Origin: Deltaproteobacteria bacterium
GTDB taxonomy: Bacteria; Desulfobacterota_B; Binatia; Binatales; Binataceae
Direction of reading: 5' to 3'
Length of the DNA stretch: 6,312 bases
Assembly: GCA_021827465.1 (NCBI GenBank)
Contig: JAKAVX010000169.1
Coordinates: 1-6,312 of the forward strand
Shown here in pieces: positions 1-5,457 of this stretch. Every line of letters begins with the position of its first letter. Positions within the stretch are counted from its first letter, which is position 1. Below the pieces are notes generated by a model. It did no database searches. It saw only the letters and a list, made by a program, of their open reading frames with translations, and was not told where the DNA came from. The translations under genes were made by a program, and so were the position numbers.

Positions 1-1
1 A

Positions 2-223
2 CTTCTGGGCCCGCTGATCGGAATGTTTAACTCGATGGTGCCCGCGTCCCTCATCGGCATGTACGGCGGGATGTTCTTTGGAATGCGCGATTCAATGGCG
101 GCTGGCTCCCGAACGCTCGGTGCTGCGGTCCTTGTCGGAGCGATCTTCGGCGCGATCGTGGTGATGGTCATTCAGGTCTACGACCACATTCTCAGAGGCG
201 CCGTGGTCGAGGCTGGCGATTGA
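2..223 (+). CDS. Small Gly-Met-repeat integral membrane protein, C-terminal part (5' end outside window)
   Basis: The reading frame is open from the window edge and ends at TGA 221-223, giving 73 visible residues. Two hydrophobic segments can be seen: visible residues 1-28 and about 38-59, joined by a short polar linker (RDSMAAGSR), with a charged tail ending VVEAGD. The first segment carries methionines at visible positions 8, 12, 20, 24, 28 and 32, mostly preceded by Gly and spaced four residues apart, which puts them on one helical face. The true start is probably upstream of the window, although ATG at position 23 is in frame. The methyltransferase gene starts 19 bases downstream, so the two are probably co-transcribed. 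I do not recognise a named family. A membrane role is clear; a link to copper is inferred only from the Met pattern and the nearby copA locus. Confidence 0.7.
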   Translation, partial: LLGPLIGMFNSMVPASLIGMYGGMFFGMRDSMAAGSRTLGAAVLVGAIFGAIVVMVIQVYDHILRGAVVEAGD

Positions 224-231
224 CTTCGACC

Positions 232-237
232 GGAGGG
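232..237 (+). promoter_or_regulatory. Ribosome binding site supporting a GTG start
   Basis: GGAGGG lies 5 bases ahead of GTG 243. It supports this non-ATG start for the methyltransferase, since no ATG lies close by in that frame. Confidence 0.7.
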
Positions 238-242
238 TTTCC

Positions 243-860
243 GTGGACATCGATACACAACAAAAATGGGACGCAGCCAGCGGCAGCTTCGACTTCCTGA
301 GCTTTGCCGACGATCGTCGGCTCGGCGCTTACAAGCGTAAGCTGTTCTCCGAGATGCACGGTGAGACACTCATGGTGGCTGCCGGCACCGGCAACGACTT
401 TAAATTCTTCCCGCCCGGACAGCACATAATCGCAATAGACATTAGCGCGAAGATGCTGGAGCGGGCGGCGCGGAAAGCAGCGGGATACGACGGAAAGATT
501 GAATTGCGCCAGATGGATGTGTGTGATCTGGAATTCCCGGATTCAAGCTTCGATACGATTGTAACGGTCTGCACGTTCTGTTCCGTCCCGAGTCCTGTGC
601 GTGGCCTTCGCGAGCTGCATCGCGTCCTGAAGCCGGGTGGTCAGATGCTGATGTTCGAGCATGTGCGCAGCAAGATTGGGCCGCTCGGCACCTTTCTCGA
701 CCTCATGACGTTGCTCTCCCGGCGCTTCGGACCGGATTTGAACCGCGACACAGTGGGAAATGTGCAGAAGGCTGGCTTCCGGATTCGCCGCGAGGAAAAC
801 GTTTACCTTGATATCGTGAAGATGATCGAAGCAGTCAAAGAGAAGACCTCCCGCGTCTAA
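243..860 (+). CDS. Class I SAM-dependent methyltransferase (UbiE/METTL7-like, Methyltransf_11 type)
   Basis: The 205-residue protein has the order of motifs of a Rossmann-fold methyltransferase. The SAM-binding motif I is MVAAGTGND (residues 44-52). The acidic end of strand 2 is in IAIDIS (D66). D92 in the MDVCDLEF stretch would contact the adenine. Strand 4 is DTIVTVCTFCSV (104-115). The post-motif loop is HRVLKPGGQMLMFEH (126-140). The ending, with LNRDTV (166-171) and AGF (177-179), resembles bacterial relatives of METTL7 and of phospholipid N-methyltransferases. No signal peptide is visible, so the protein is probably cytoplasmic or peripheral to the membrane. The start is GTG 243, backed by GGAGGG. 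The gene follows a membrane-protein gene by 19 bases. The substrate cannot be read from the sequence; small molecules, quinones, thiols or lipids are all possible. Confidence 0.85.
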   Translation: MDIDTQQKWDAASGSFDFLSFADDRRLGAYKRKLFSEMHGETLMVAAGTGNDFKFFPPGQHIIAIDISAKMLERAARKAAGYDGKIELRQMDVCDLEFPDSSFDTIVTVCTFCSVPSPVRGLRELHRVLKPGGQMLMFEHVRSKIGPLGTFLDLMTLLSRRFGPDLNRDTVGNVQKAGFRIRREENVYLDIVKMIEAVKEKTSRV

Positions 861-1134
861 ATGATGGCGAAGTACTCTTCAAACGCGCGTCGGATAAGCA
901 AAGAGGCGGCAGCCGTGCTGTTAGTCGTCTCTCTGCGTGTCGCGCCGTCGAATGTTAGCCGCGCCTGCCAAATCTCGACCCTTGCTGAGACGGCGCGTTC
1001 GTGAAAAGGCATCCCGCTTTTTTCTCATCCACAGGAGAGCGACCTGTGTCCGCTGTCGAGGCGAGATTACCTCGCATTGTCGAGAGTTTGACCTTCGACC
1101 CAGCCGCTATGCGCTTGGTCGGAATCGAAATGGC
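861..1134. other. Non-coding or degraded stretch, no supported gene
   Basis: I see no intact gene here. A 47-codon frame starts at ATG 861 directly after the methyltransferase stop and ends at TGA 1002-1004. It has a short hydrophobic run (AAAVLLVVSL) but no ribosome binding site. It overlaps by GTGA a second 47-codon frame (1001-1144) that reads into the PDZ remnant region and includes the phrase DPAAMRLVGIEMAAR. A GTG at 1046 in this second frame is preceded by AGGAGA (1033-1038). Neither product resembles a family I know. The arginine-rich alternative frame (937-1191) looks like chance translation of GC-rich DNA. Confidence 0.4.
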
Positions 1135-1292
1135 AGCTCGCTGAAACCCACGCATCAGCGTAGACGGGGAGCGGGTTTACGACGTGACTGATCTCGAAGA
1201 TTCGCTGCACGATCTGCAGCCGGGTGAGATCGTCTATTTCACGATTGTGCGCGCCTGCGTTGGGGGGCAGGCCAGTTGCCTTGCTAGCGACA
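1135..1292 (+). pseudogene. Decayed PDZ-domain remnant (HtrA/DegP-type serine protease or similar)
   Basis: The frame from 1145 to 1252 reads as a typical C-terminal half of a PDZ domain: ISVDGERVYDVTDLEDSL followed by HDLQPGEIVYFTIVR. This matches the usual pattern of a V-[DN]-G turn, a helix with D-L, a P-G-[DE] turn and a final V-x-R strand. The frame has an in-frame TGA at 1142-1144. Just upstream, the neighbouring frame (1135-1149) supplies SSLKP, which is what a PDZ domain would have before the VDG turn (normally GLKPGD). After 1252 the expected tail continues in the third frame as GGRPVALLAT (about 1263-1292). Two frameshifts and a stop across about 160 bases suggest a broken gene. No protease catalytic motif (GNSGGP) was found upstream. 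A 63-codon frame opening at GTG 1184 exists but would begin mid-domain. The domain assignment is from motif memory, not a search. Confidence 0.45.
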
Positions 1293-1331
1293 AAGTCACC
1301 GGCTGCGGAGAGCGGTGGCATTCTCGCCAGA

Positions 1332-1391
1332 CGCTCTTGAACCGTGGGGTTGCGGTGTTACACTTCATCAGTTGAGACCCCGCTCTTGAAC
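1332..1391. repeat. 11-bp direct repeat pair flanking the candidate promoter
   Basis: CGCTCTTGAAC occurs at 1332-1342 and again at 1381-1391, with a 49-base period. The first copy contains the candidate -35 element and the second lies just before the start codon. It may be a regulator site or chance. Confidence 0.5.
1337..1364 (+). promoter_or_regulatory. Candidate sigma70 promoter for the Cys-rich protein gene
   Basis: TTGAAC (1337-1342) and TACACT (1359-1364) are 16 bases apart, each matching the consensus at 4 of 6 positions. Transcription would start near 1371, about 30 bases ahead of ATG 1401. A short inverted repeat ACCG/CGGT (1341-1344 and 1353-1356) lies within the spacer and could be part of an operator. 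Confidence 0.35.
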
Positions 1392-1400
1392 ATTGCCGGA

Positions 1401-1790
1401 ATGAAGCGACGTTTTCATATCGCGCTCCTCGCCCTATTGGCGCTAGCGATCCACAGCACTGGATTCTGCACCACCGTTCCTTCAGGCTGCACGGCCCCGG
1501 CGTGCCTTGCCCACCAACAGGATGGTTCCTGCCCTCAAGATTCTCGGCATTCAGGATCGCAGACGGGTGATGAGTGCTGCCATTCTGCGGTCTGCTTCAA
1601 CGACGCGCAGCTCACTGCCGACAAAGATGGCAGGGCGGCAAGTCCGGTGCCCACGCTTCTGCCGATCGTCTTGACGCTGCGTTCCGTCGATCCAACAGAA
1701 TCACCGACCAGATTGGCGGCTTCCGCCAAGGTTCATGCTCCACCTTCCTCGCTACCGATCTTTCTATCGAAACGCACACTCCTCATCTGA
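1401..1790 (+). CDS. Small secreted Cys-rich protein, probable periplasmic metal-related protein
   Basis: ATG 1401 gives a 129-residue protein with a clear signal peptide: KRR at residues 2-4, then a hydrophobic core at 7-17 (IALLALLALAI). A longer form from GTG 1344 exists, but it would place 19 polar residues before the signal and overlap the likely promoter, so I prefer 1401. The ribosome binding site is weak (CCGGA immediately before the ATG). The mature part has seven cysteines (23, 30, 35, 44, 59, 60, 65), including ECCHSAVC at 58-65, with histidines at 38, 50 and 61. The second half has no cysteine, is Pro/Ser-rich and ends LPIFLSKRTLLI. From memory, short exported proteins with a Cys/His patch and a tail of this kind occur beside metal-efflux and copper-oxidase genes, but I cannot name a family. 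It sits about 200 bases ahead of copA in the same direction. Confidence 0.65.
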   Translation: MKRRFHIALLALLALAIHSTGFCTTVPSGCTAPACLAHQQDGSCPQDSRHSGSQTGDECCHSAVCFNDAQLTADKDGRAASPVPTLLPIVLTLRSVDPTESPTRLAASAKVHAPPSSLPIFLSKRTLLI

Positions 1791-1821
1791 CCCTCTGACA
1801 TAGAGAGCCGCGCGGGTCGGT

Positions 1822-1850
1822 TTGACGCTCAAATCGAGCATCGCCATAAC
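1822..1850 (+). promoter_or_regulatory. Candidate sigma70 promoter for the copA operon
   Basis: TTGACG (1822-1827; 5 of 6 consensus matches) and CATAAC (1845-1850; 4 of 6) are separated by exactly 17 bases. Transcription would start near 1857, leaving a leader of about 130 bases before copA. An inverted repeat CGCGGT/ACCGCG (1914-1919 and 1935-1940, 15-base loop) lies inside that leader. No clear CueR or CopR box could be read. Confidence 0.4.
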
Positions 1851-1975
1851 GCACGTGCAGGCGCCGCCACCAGCTACGCGTGGCCAGGCTGCCGGCGCGA
1901 ATCGTGGCAGTCTCGCGGTGTGACTCAGATCGCAACCGCGCGACTCGCGAAACTGTCCCAACAGATCGCTTCAGC

Positions 1976-1986
1976 AAAGGTGAGGG
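1976..1986 (+). promoter_or_regulatory. Ribosome binding site of copA
   Basis: The purine-rich stretch AAAGGTGAGGG directly precedes ATG 1987. It supports this start, which also places the Tat motif at residues 16-22. Confidence 0.6.
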
Positions 1987-3984
1987 ATGTACACGCGCAA
2001 GAAATTCGAGACCAGCCTGAATCCGCGGCTCAGCCGGCGGCGCTTTGTTCAGGGCGTATTAGCCAGCGGCGTGATCGCTGGATTCGACTTATGGCGCTGG
2101 CCGGCAGTTGCCGGTCAACGCGCTGCCGAAGCAAACGTATTGAAAGGCAGTCATTTCGATCTCGTGATCGAGAACGCGCCGGTGAATTTCACCGGTCGGC
2201 CGGCGGTTGCGACCGCCATTAACGGGACTGTCCCGGGACCTCTACTTCGCTGGCGCGAAGACGACACGGTGACGATCGCTGTTACGAACCGTTTGCACGA
2301 GCCGACGTCGATTCACTGGCATGGAGTCCGAACGCCGAGCAACATGGACGGCGTCCCGGGGCTGAGCTTCGGAGGAATCGCGCCCGGCGAGACCTTCGTA
2401 TATCGGTTTCCGGTCAAGCAGCGCGGCACCTACTGGTACCACAGCCACAGCGGTTTTCAGGAGCAGACCGGACACTACGGTCCGCTGATTATAGATTCCA
2501 AAGGCGAGGACCCGATTGAGTACGACCGCGAATACGCGGTCGTGCTCTCCGACTGGACTGACGAGAATCCTGAGACAGTCTTCAGCAATCTCAAGCAGCA
2601 GAGCGATTACTACAACTACCACCAGCGGACGGTCGGGACGTTTTTCTCCGACGTTCGCAAGAGCGGCTTGGGTGCGACCATATTCGATCGCCTGATGTGG
2701 GGCCGTATGAACATGAGCGCCACCGACTTATCCGACGTCAGCGGAGCTACCTACACCTACCTAATGAACGGACGTCCGCCTGTGGCCAACTGGACCGCGC
2801 TCTTCGCGCCCAAGGAGCGCGTCCGGCTCCGATTTATCAACGCTTCCTCGATGACCATTTTTGATGTGCGAATTCCGAACCTGCCGCTGACCGTGGTGCA
2901 AACTGACGGCAACGATATGGAACCGATCACGGTCGATGAATTCAGAATCTCGGTGGCGGAAACCTATGACGTAATCGTACAGCCACACGATCCATCCGCT
3001 TTCACGATTTTCGCACAATCGCTCGATCGAACCGGTTATGCGCGCGGTACGCTGGCGCCCCGGAGCGGAATGACCGCTCCAGTGCCGCCGATGGATCCGC
3101 GCCCGCTACTGACAATGGTGGATATGGGAATGGGCAGTATGGCGGGCATGGAGATGGGCAACAAGCCCGGCACGAACATGCCTGAGATGCAGGGCATGAA
3201 GATGGCTCCGACAGTACCCACTGCTTCAGCCTCGCCTACCATCAAGATGAAGATGCAGGGCATGAAAATGAACGAAATGGGAGACATGCCCGGAATGGAC
3301 ACGAGCCAGATGCCCGGAATGAAGATGGAGACCGCGCCACCGTCGAAGCCCGCGGGATCAACTGCAAACGCATCGACTGCGACCGGTTATCGGGGTGCGC
3401 CTTTCCCGCAGCCCGGGCCGGAGACAAGCGGGATGCGTGCCGCCGCAATTGCTGGAAAGCCTGAGCCTCCCCGGCCGATTGCACTCAGTGAAGGTCCTCA
3501 GGTGGACAATATCGCCGTCGCGCCGACGGAGCGTCTCAGCGAGCCGGGCAACGGACTAAACGGTAACGGCCGGCGCGTTCTCACGTATGCCGATTTGCGT
3601 GCCCGCTACCGAGGCGCCGATCCACGCCCTCCAGGCCGTGAGATCGAGTTACATTTGACCGGCAATATGGAGCGCTTCATCTGGGGATTCAACGGCGCGA
3701 AATTCTCAGACGCCGAGCCTATCCGGCTCAAGCTCGGCGAGCGGGTGCGATTCATCTTGGTGAACGACACGATGATGGAACATCCGATCCATCTGCATGG
3801 GCTGTGGAGCGAGCTCGAAAACGGCAACGGCGAACTCCGACCCTACAAGCACACGATCGATGTCAAACCGGGGGAGCGACTGAGCTATCTCGTCAGCGCG
3901 GACACGCCGGGACGGTGGGCGTTTCACTGCCATCTCGCGTACCACATGGAGGCCGGCATGTTCCGCGAGGTGATCGTGTCATGA
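1987..3984 (+). CDS. copA: CopA-family multicopper oxidase (copper resistance, Tat-exported)
   Basis: The 665-residue protein is a periplasmic multicopper oxidase that would oxidise Cu(I) to Cu(II) and bind extra copper. A Tat signal is visible, with twin arginines in SRRRFVQ (16-22) and a hydrophobic stretch after it. All four copper-ligand motifs are intact: HWHG (110-113), HSH (152-154), HPIHLHG (599-605), and H647-C648-H649 with H653 and M658, the type 1 site with an axial Met. Three cupredoxin domains are expected: about 55-170, 180-345 and 530-665. Between domains 2 and 3 lies a Met-rich insert (377-447, 20 methionines) and then a Pro/Ala-rich linker to about 530, which accounts for a length somewhat above the usual of about 600 residues. 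The start has a purine-rich ribosome binding site. The gene overlaps copB by ATGA. The family assignment is firm; substrate preference is inferred from the CopA-type Met-rich insert and the copB partner. Confidence 0.95.
   Translation: MYTRKKFETSLNPRLSRRRFVQGVLASGVIAGFDLWRWPAVAGQRAAEANVLKGSHFDLVIENAPVNFTGRPAVATAINGTVPGPLLRWREDDTVTIAVTNRLHEPTSIHWHGVRTPSNMDGVPGLSFGGIAPGETFVYRFPVKQRGTYWYHSHSGFQEQTGHYGPLIIDSKGEDPIEYDREYAVVLSDWTDENPETVFSNLKQQSDYYNYHQRTVGTFFSDVRKSGLGATIFDRLMWGRMNMSATDLSDVSGATYTYLMNGRPPVANWTALFAPKERVRLRFINASSMTIFDVRIPNLPLTVVQTDGNDMEPITVDEFRISVAETYDVIVQPHDPSAFTIFAQSLDRTGYARGTLAPRSGMTAPVPPMDPRPLLTMVDMGMGSMAGMEMGNKPGTNMPEMQGMKMAPTVPTASASPTIKMKMQGMKMNEMGDMPGMDTSQMPGMKMETAPPSKPAGSTANASTATGYRGAPFPQPGPETSGMRAAAIAGKPEPPRPIALSEGPQVDNIAVAPTERLSEPGNGLNGNGRRVLTYADLRARYRGADPRPPGREIELHLTGNMERFIWGFNGAKFSDAEPIRLKLGERVRFILVNDTMMEHPIHLHGLWSELENGNGELRPYKHTIDVKPGERLSYLVSADTPGRWAFHCHLAYHMEAGMFREVIVS
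3115..3327 (+). repeat. Met-rich copper-binding repeats within copA
   Basis: This segment encodes residues 377-447 of CopA with 20 methionines, as MxM, MxxM and MPGM units. Internal duplication is visible in the DNA: a 16-base identity at 3185-3200 and 3251-3266 (encoding MQGMK), and a 12-base identity at 3286-3297 and 3310-3321 (encoding MPGM). In CopA/PcoA proteins such Met motifs bind Cu(I). Confidence 0.85.
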
Positions 3985-4772
3985 GACCGCGCCGCGGACT
4001 GATACTGGCCTCTTTTTTTACAGTGGTCGTCGGCGTCGGCGCCTGCTTCGATGAAGCCGTCGTGCGGGCGCAATCGACTTCGGCAGCGAACGCACTCGGC
4101 AACAGCTACACCGGCAGCGAGCCTCCGGTGATGGACAACCAAATCTTCGCGCATGTGCTGTTCGATCAGCTCGAAGGACGTACTAACGGTCCCGGTAACG
4201 AGTTTCGGTGGGACGGCGAGGGATGGATCGGCACGGACATGAACAAGTTGTGGATCAAGTCCGAGGGATTTTTTCAAAACGGCAAAGCGACCGACGGCAT
4301 CACGGAAGCGCTCTACGATCGTCCGATACCTCATCTGAGATATTTCGATTTGCAAGCAGGGGTACGCTACGACCTCGATTCGAATCCGGGACGCACTTGG
4401 GGCGCGATTGGAATCGAAGGGTTGGCGCCGTACTTCTTTCATTTTGCACCCACCTTCTACTTCAGCGACGGCGGGCGCCTCGCCGGCCGTATCGTGTCTT
4501 CATATGACCTTTTGATCACTCAGCGCCTGATCGCTCAGCCCGAGATCGAGATGAACTTCTACACCAAGTCCGACCCCAGCCGGGAGATTGGCCCCGGCCT
4601 ATCCGAGCTCGATACAGGTCTTCGCATTCGATACGAGTTCAGCCGCAAGTTCGCGCCGTACGTAGGATTCGCGTACACCGGAAACTTCGGTCAGACCGTC
4701 AGGTTCGTTCGCGAGGAAGGTGGCAACCCCAACGATCCACGTTTCGTTTTCGGCGTTCGCCTCTGGTACTGA
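3981..4772 (+). CDS. copB: CopB-family outer-membrane copper resistance protein
   Basis: ATG 3981 overlaps the copA stop by 4 bases (ATGA), giving a 263-residue protein. The same frame is open 59 codons further upstream inside copA, but the overlap start places a signal peptide (RPRR, then hydrophobic 7-20) exactly at the N-terminus. CopB hallmarks are visible: DNQIFAHVLFDQLEGR (52-67), RWDGEGWIGTDMNKLWIKSEG in outline (77-96), the beta-strand-rich body with alternating aromatics, PEIEMNFYTKSD (187-198), and a C-terminal aromatic ending RLWY typical of outer-membrane beta-barrel proteins. The Met/His-rich N-terminal repeat found in some CopB proteins is absent, so this is a short version. It works with CopA in the periplasm/outer membrane to sequester or export copper. 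Translation is probably coupled to copA. Confidence 0.93.
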   Translation: MRPRRGLILASFFTVVVGVGACFDEAVVRAQSTSAANALGNSYTGSEPPVMDNQIFAHVLFDQLEGRTNGPGNEFRWDGEGWIGTDMNKLWIKSEGFFQNGKATDGITEALYDRPIPHLRYFDLQAGVRYDLDSNPGRTWGAIGIEGLAPYFFHFAPTFYFSDGGRLAGRIVSSYDLLITQRLIAQPEIEMNFYTKSDPSREIGPGLSELDTGLRIRYEFSRKFAPYVGFAYTGNFGQTVRFVREEGGNPNDPRFVFGVRLWY

Positions 4773-4785
4773 GAGGGCTTCCCAA

Positions 4786-5346
4786 ATGCGCAATTTTATC
4801 CGTGGAATTGTCGTGACCCTGCTAGCACAAGCTGTGCTTGTCGCAATCGTTTGGTTTCTCGTCCTGCCACGCCTTGACTGGGGCGCGGATCACAAGCCTG
4901 GTGCCGTGGAGCAGACGCTGGCGAATAACGTTCTCGCGCGCTGGATTAAGTACGAGTCCAACTCCGTCAGCAATCCGCTTCCGGCGACCCAGGAAAATCT
5001 AAAGGCGGCGCGGGCAGACTTCGATGAGCATTGTGCGGCATGCCATGGGCTCGATGGTGGCGGCGCCAACCGGTTTGAAGGAAACTTCTATCCGCCCGTC
5101 GCAAAGCTGACAGGCTCCGCGCAGAAGATGACGGACGCCGAAATTTACTTTGTGATAGCCAACGGCATCGCGCTCTCCGCAATGCCGGCGTTCGGGGAGC
5201 GCCACAGCCCCGATGAGATCTGGAAGATAGTCCTCTGGGTGCGCCATCTCTCGAATCTGACACCGTCCGAGCGTAAGGAAATCGAGCGAGAAACGTCAGA
5301 TCGGGAGCACCATCACGAGGAGATGATGAGACAAATGCGAGATTGA
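4786..5346 (+). CDS. Membrane-anchored monohaem cytochrome c
   Basis: ATG 4786 lies 13 bases after the copB stop, with GAGG (4773-4776) as a plausible ribosome binding site, and gives 186 residues. One N-terminal hydrophobic segment (8-28) acts as an anchor or uncleaved signal. A spacer with PGAVEQTLA (38-46) and NPLPAT (63-68) follows. The haem attachment site is CAACH (83-87), and the likely axial methionine is M133 in ALSAMPAFG. The fold resembles the single-haem cytochrome c/CBB3 domain (about 74-157). After the domain comes a charged tail with HHHEEMMRQM (175-184), an unusual His/Met patch that could bind metal. The position is unusual: cop operons more often continue with copC and copD. 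A role in passing electrons to or from the copper oxidase, or to a terminal oxidase, is inferred from position only. Confidence 0.88.
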   Translation: MRNFIRGIVVTLLAQAVLVAIVWFLVLPRLDWGADHKPGAVEQTLANNVLARWIKYESNSVSNPLPATQENLKAARADFDEHCAACHGLDGGGANRFEGNFYPPVAKLTGSAQKMTDAEIYFVIANGIALSAMPAFGERHSPDEIWKIVLWVRHLSNLTPSERKEIERETSDREHHHEEMMRQMRD

Positions 5347-5356
5347 CGATTAAAAC

Positions 5357-5362
5357 AGGAGG
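5357..5362 (+). promoter_or_regulatory. Strong Shine-Dalgarno for a small ORF
   Basis: A perfect AGGAGG lies 8 bases ahead of TTG 5371 and is the best ribosome binding site in the window. There is no ATG at this spacing, which points to the TTG as a start. Confidence 0.5.
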
Positions 5363-5370
5363 AACAGGGG

Positions 5371-5457
5371 TTGGCACTGTCACAAACATACCTTTCTGAA
5401 GACGTCCCGCGCTGGGTTTGCGACCGGAACGAGGACGAAAAGGAGCAAGAAGAATGA
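5371..5457 (+). CDS. Possible 28-residue small protein or translational leader
   Basis: A TTG start preceded by AGGAGG opens a 28-codon frame ending at TGA 5455-5457. The peptide is polar, with one Trp and one Cys (PRWVCDRN) and an acidic, Glu-rich end (NEDEKEQEE). Its stop overlaps the ATG of the next gene as ATGA, the same arrangement as copA/copB, which suggests translational coupling. It is far too short to assign a family, and the TTG start reduces certainty. It could equally be a leader that only delivers ribosomes to the next gene, or the AGGAGG may be coincidental in a purine-rich gap. Confidence 0.35.
   Translation: MALSQTYLSEDVPRWVCDRNEDEKEQEE

Noticed and set aside
909..923. Short hairpin GGCAGC-CGT-GCTGTT after the methyltransferase as a terminator
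   Set aside because: The stem needs two G-U pairs, is only 6 bp and has no T-run.
937..1191. 84-codon Arg-rich plus-strand frame
   Set aside because: It looks like chance translation; only its end (SSLKP) is meaningful, as a piece of the frameshifted PDZ remnant.
1914..1940. CGCGGT/ACCGCG inverted repeat as a defined operator
   Set aside because: Six-base arms in GC-rich DNA with a 15-base loop are easily chance; mentioned only as part of the copA leader.
3804..3980. 59-codon upstream extension of the copB frame
   Set aside because: The extension is Arg-rich, overlaps the copper-ligand end of copA and would bury the signal peptide; the ATGA overlap start is far better.
3924..4442. Minus-strand open frame (172 codons) opposite copB
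   Set aside because: It is antisense to clear CopB-coding sequence; no recognisable domain and no ribosome binding site.
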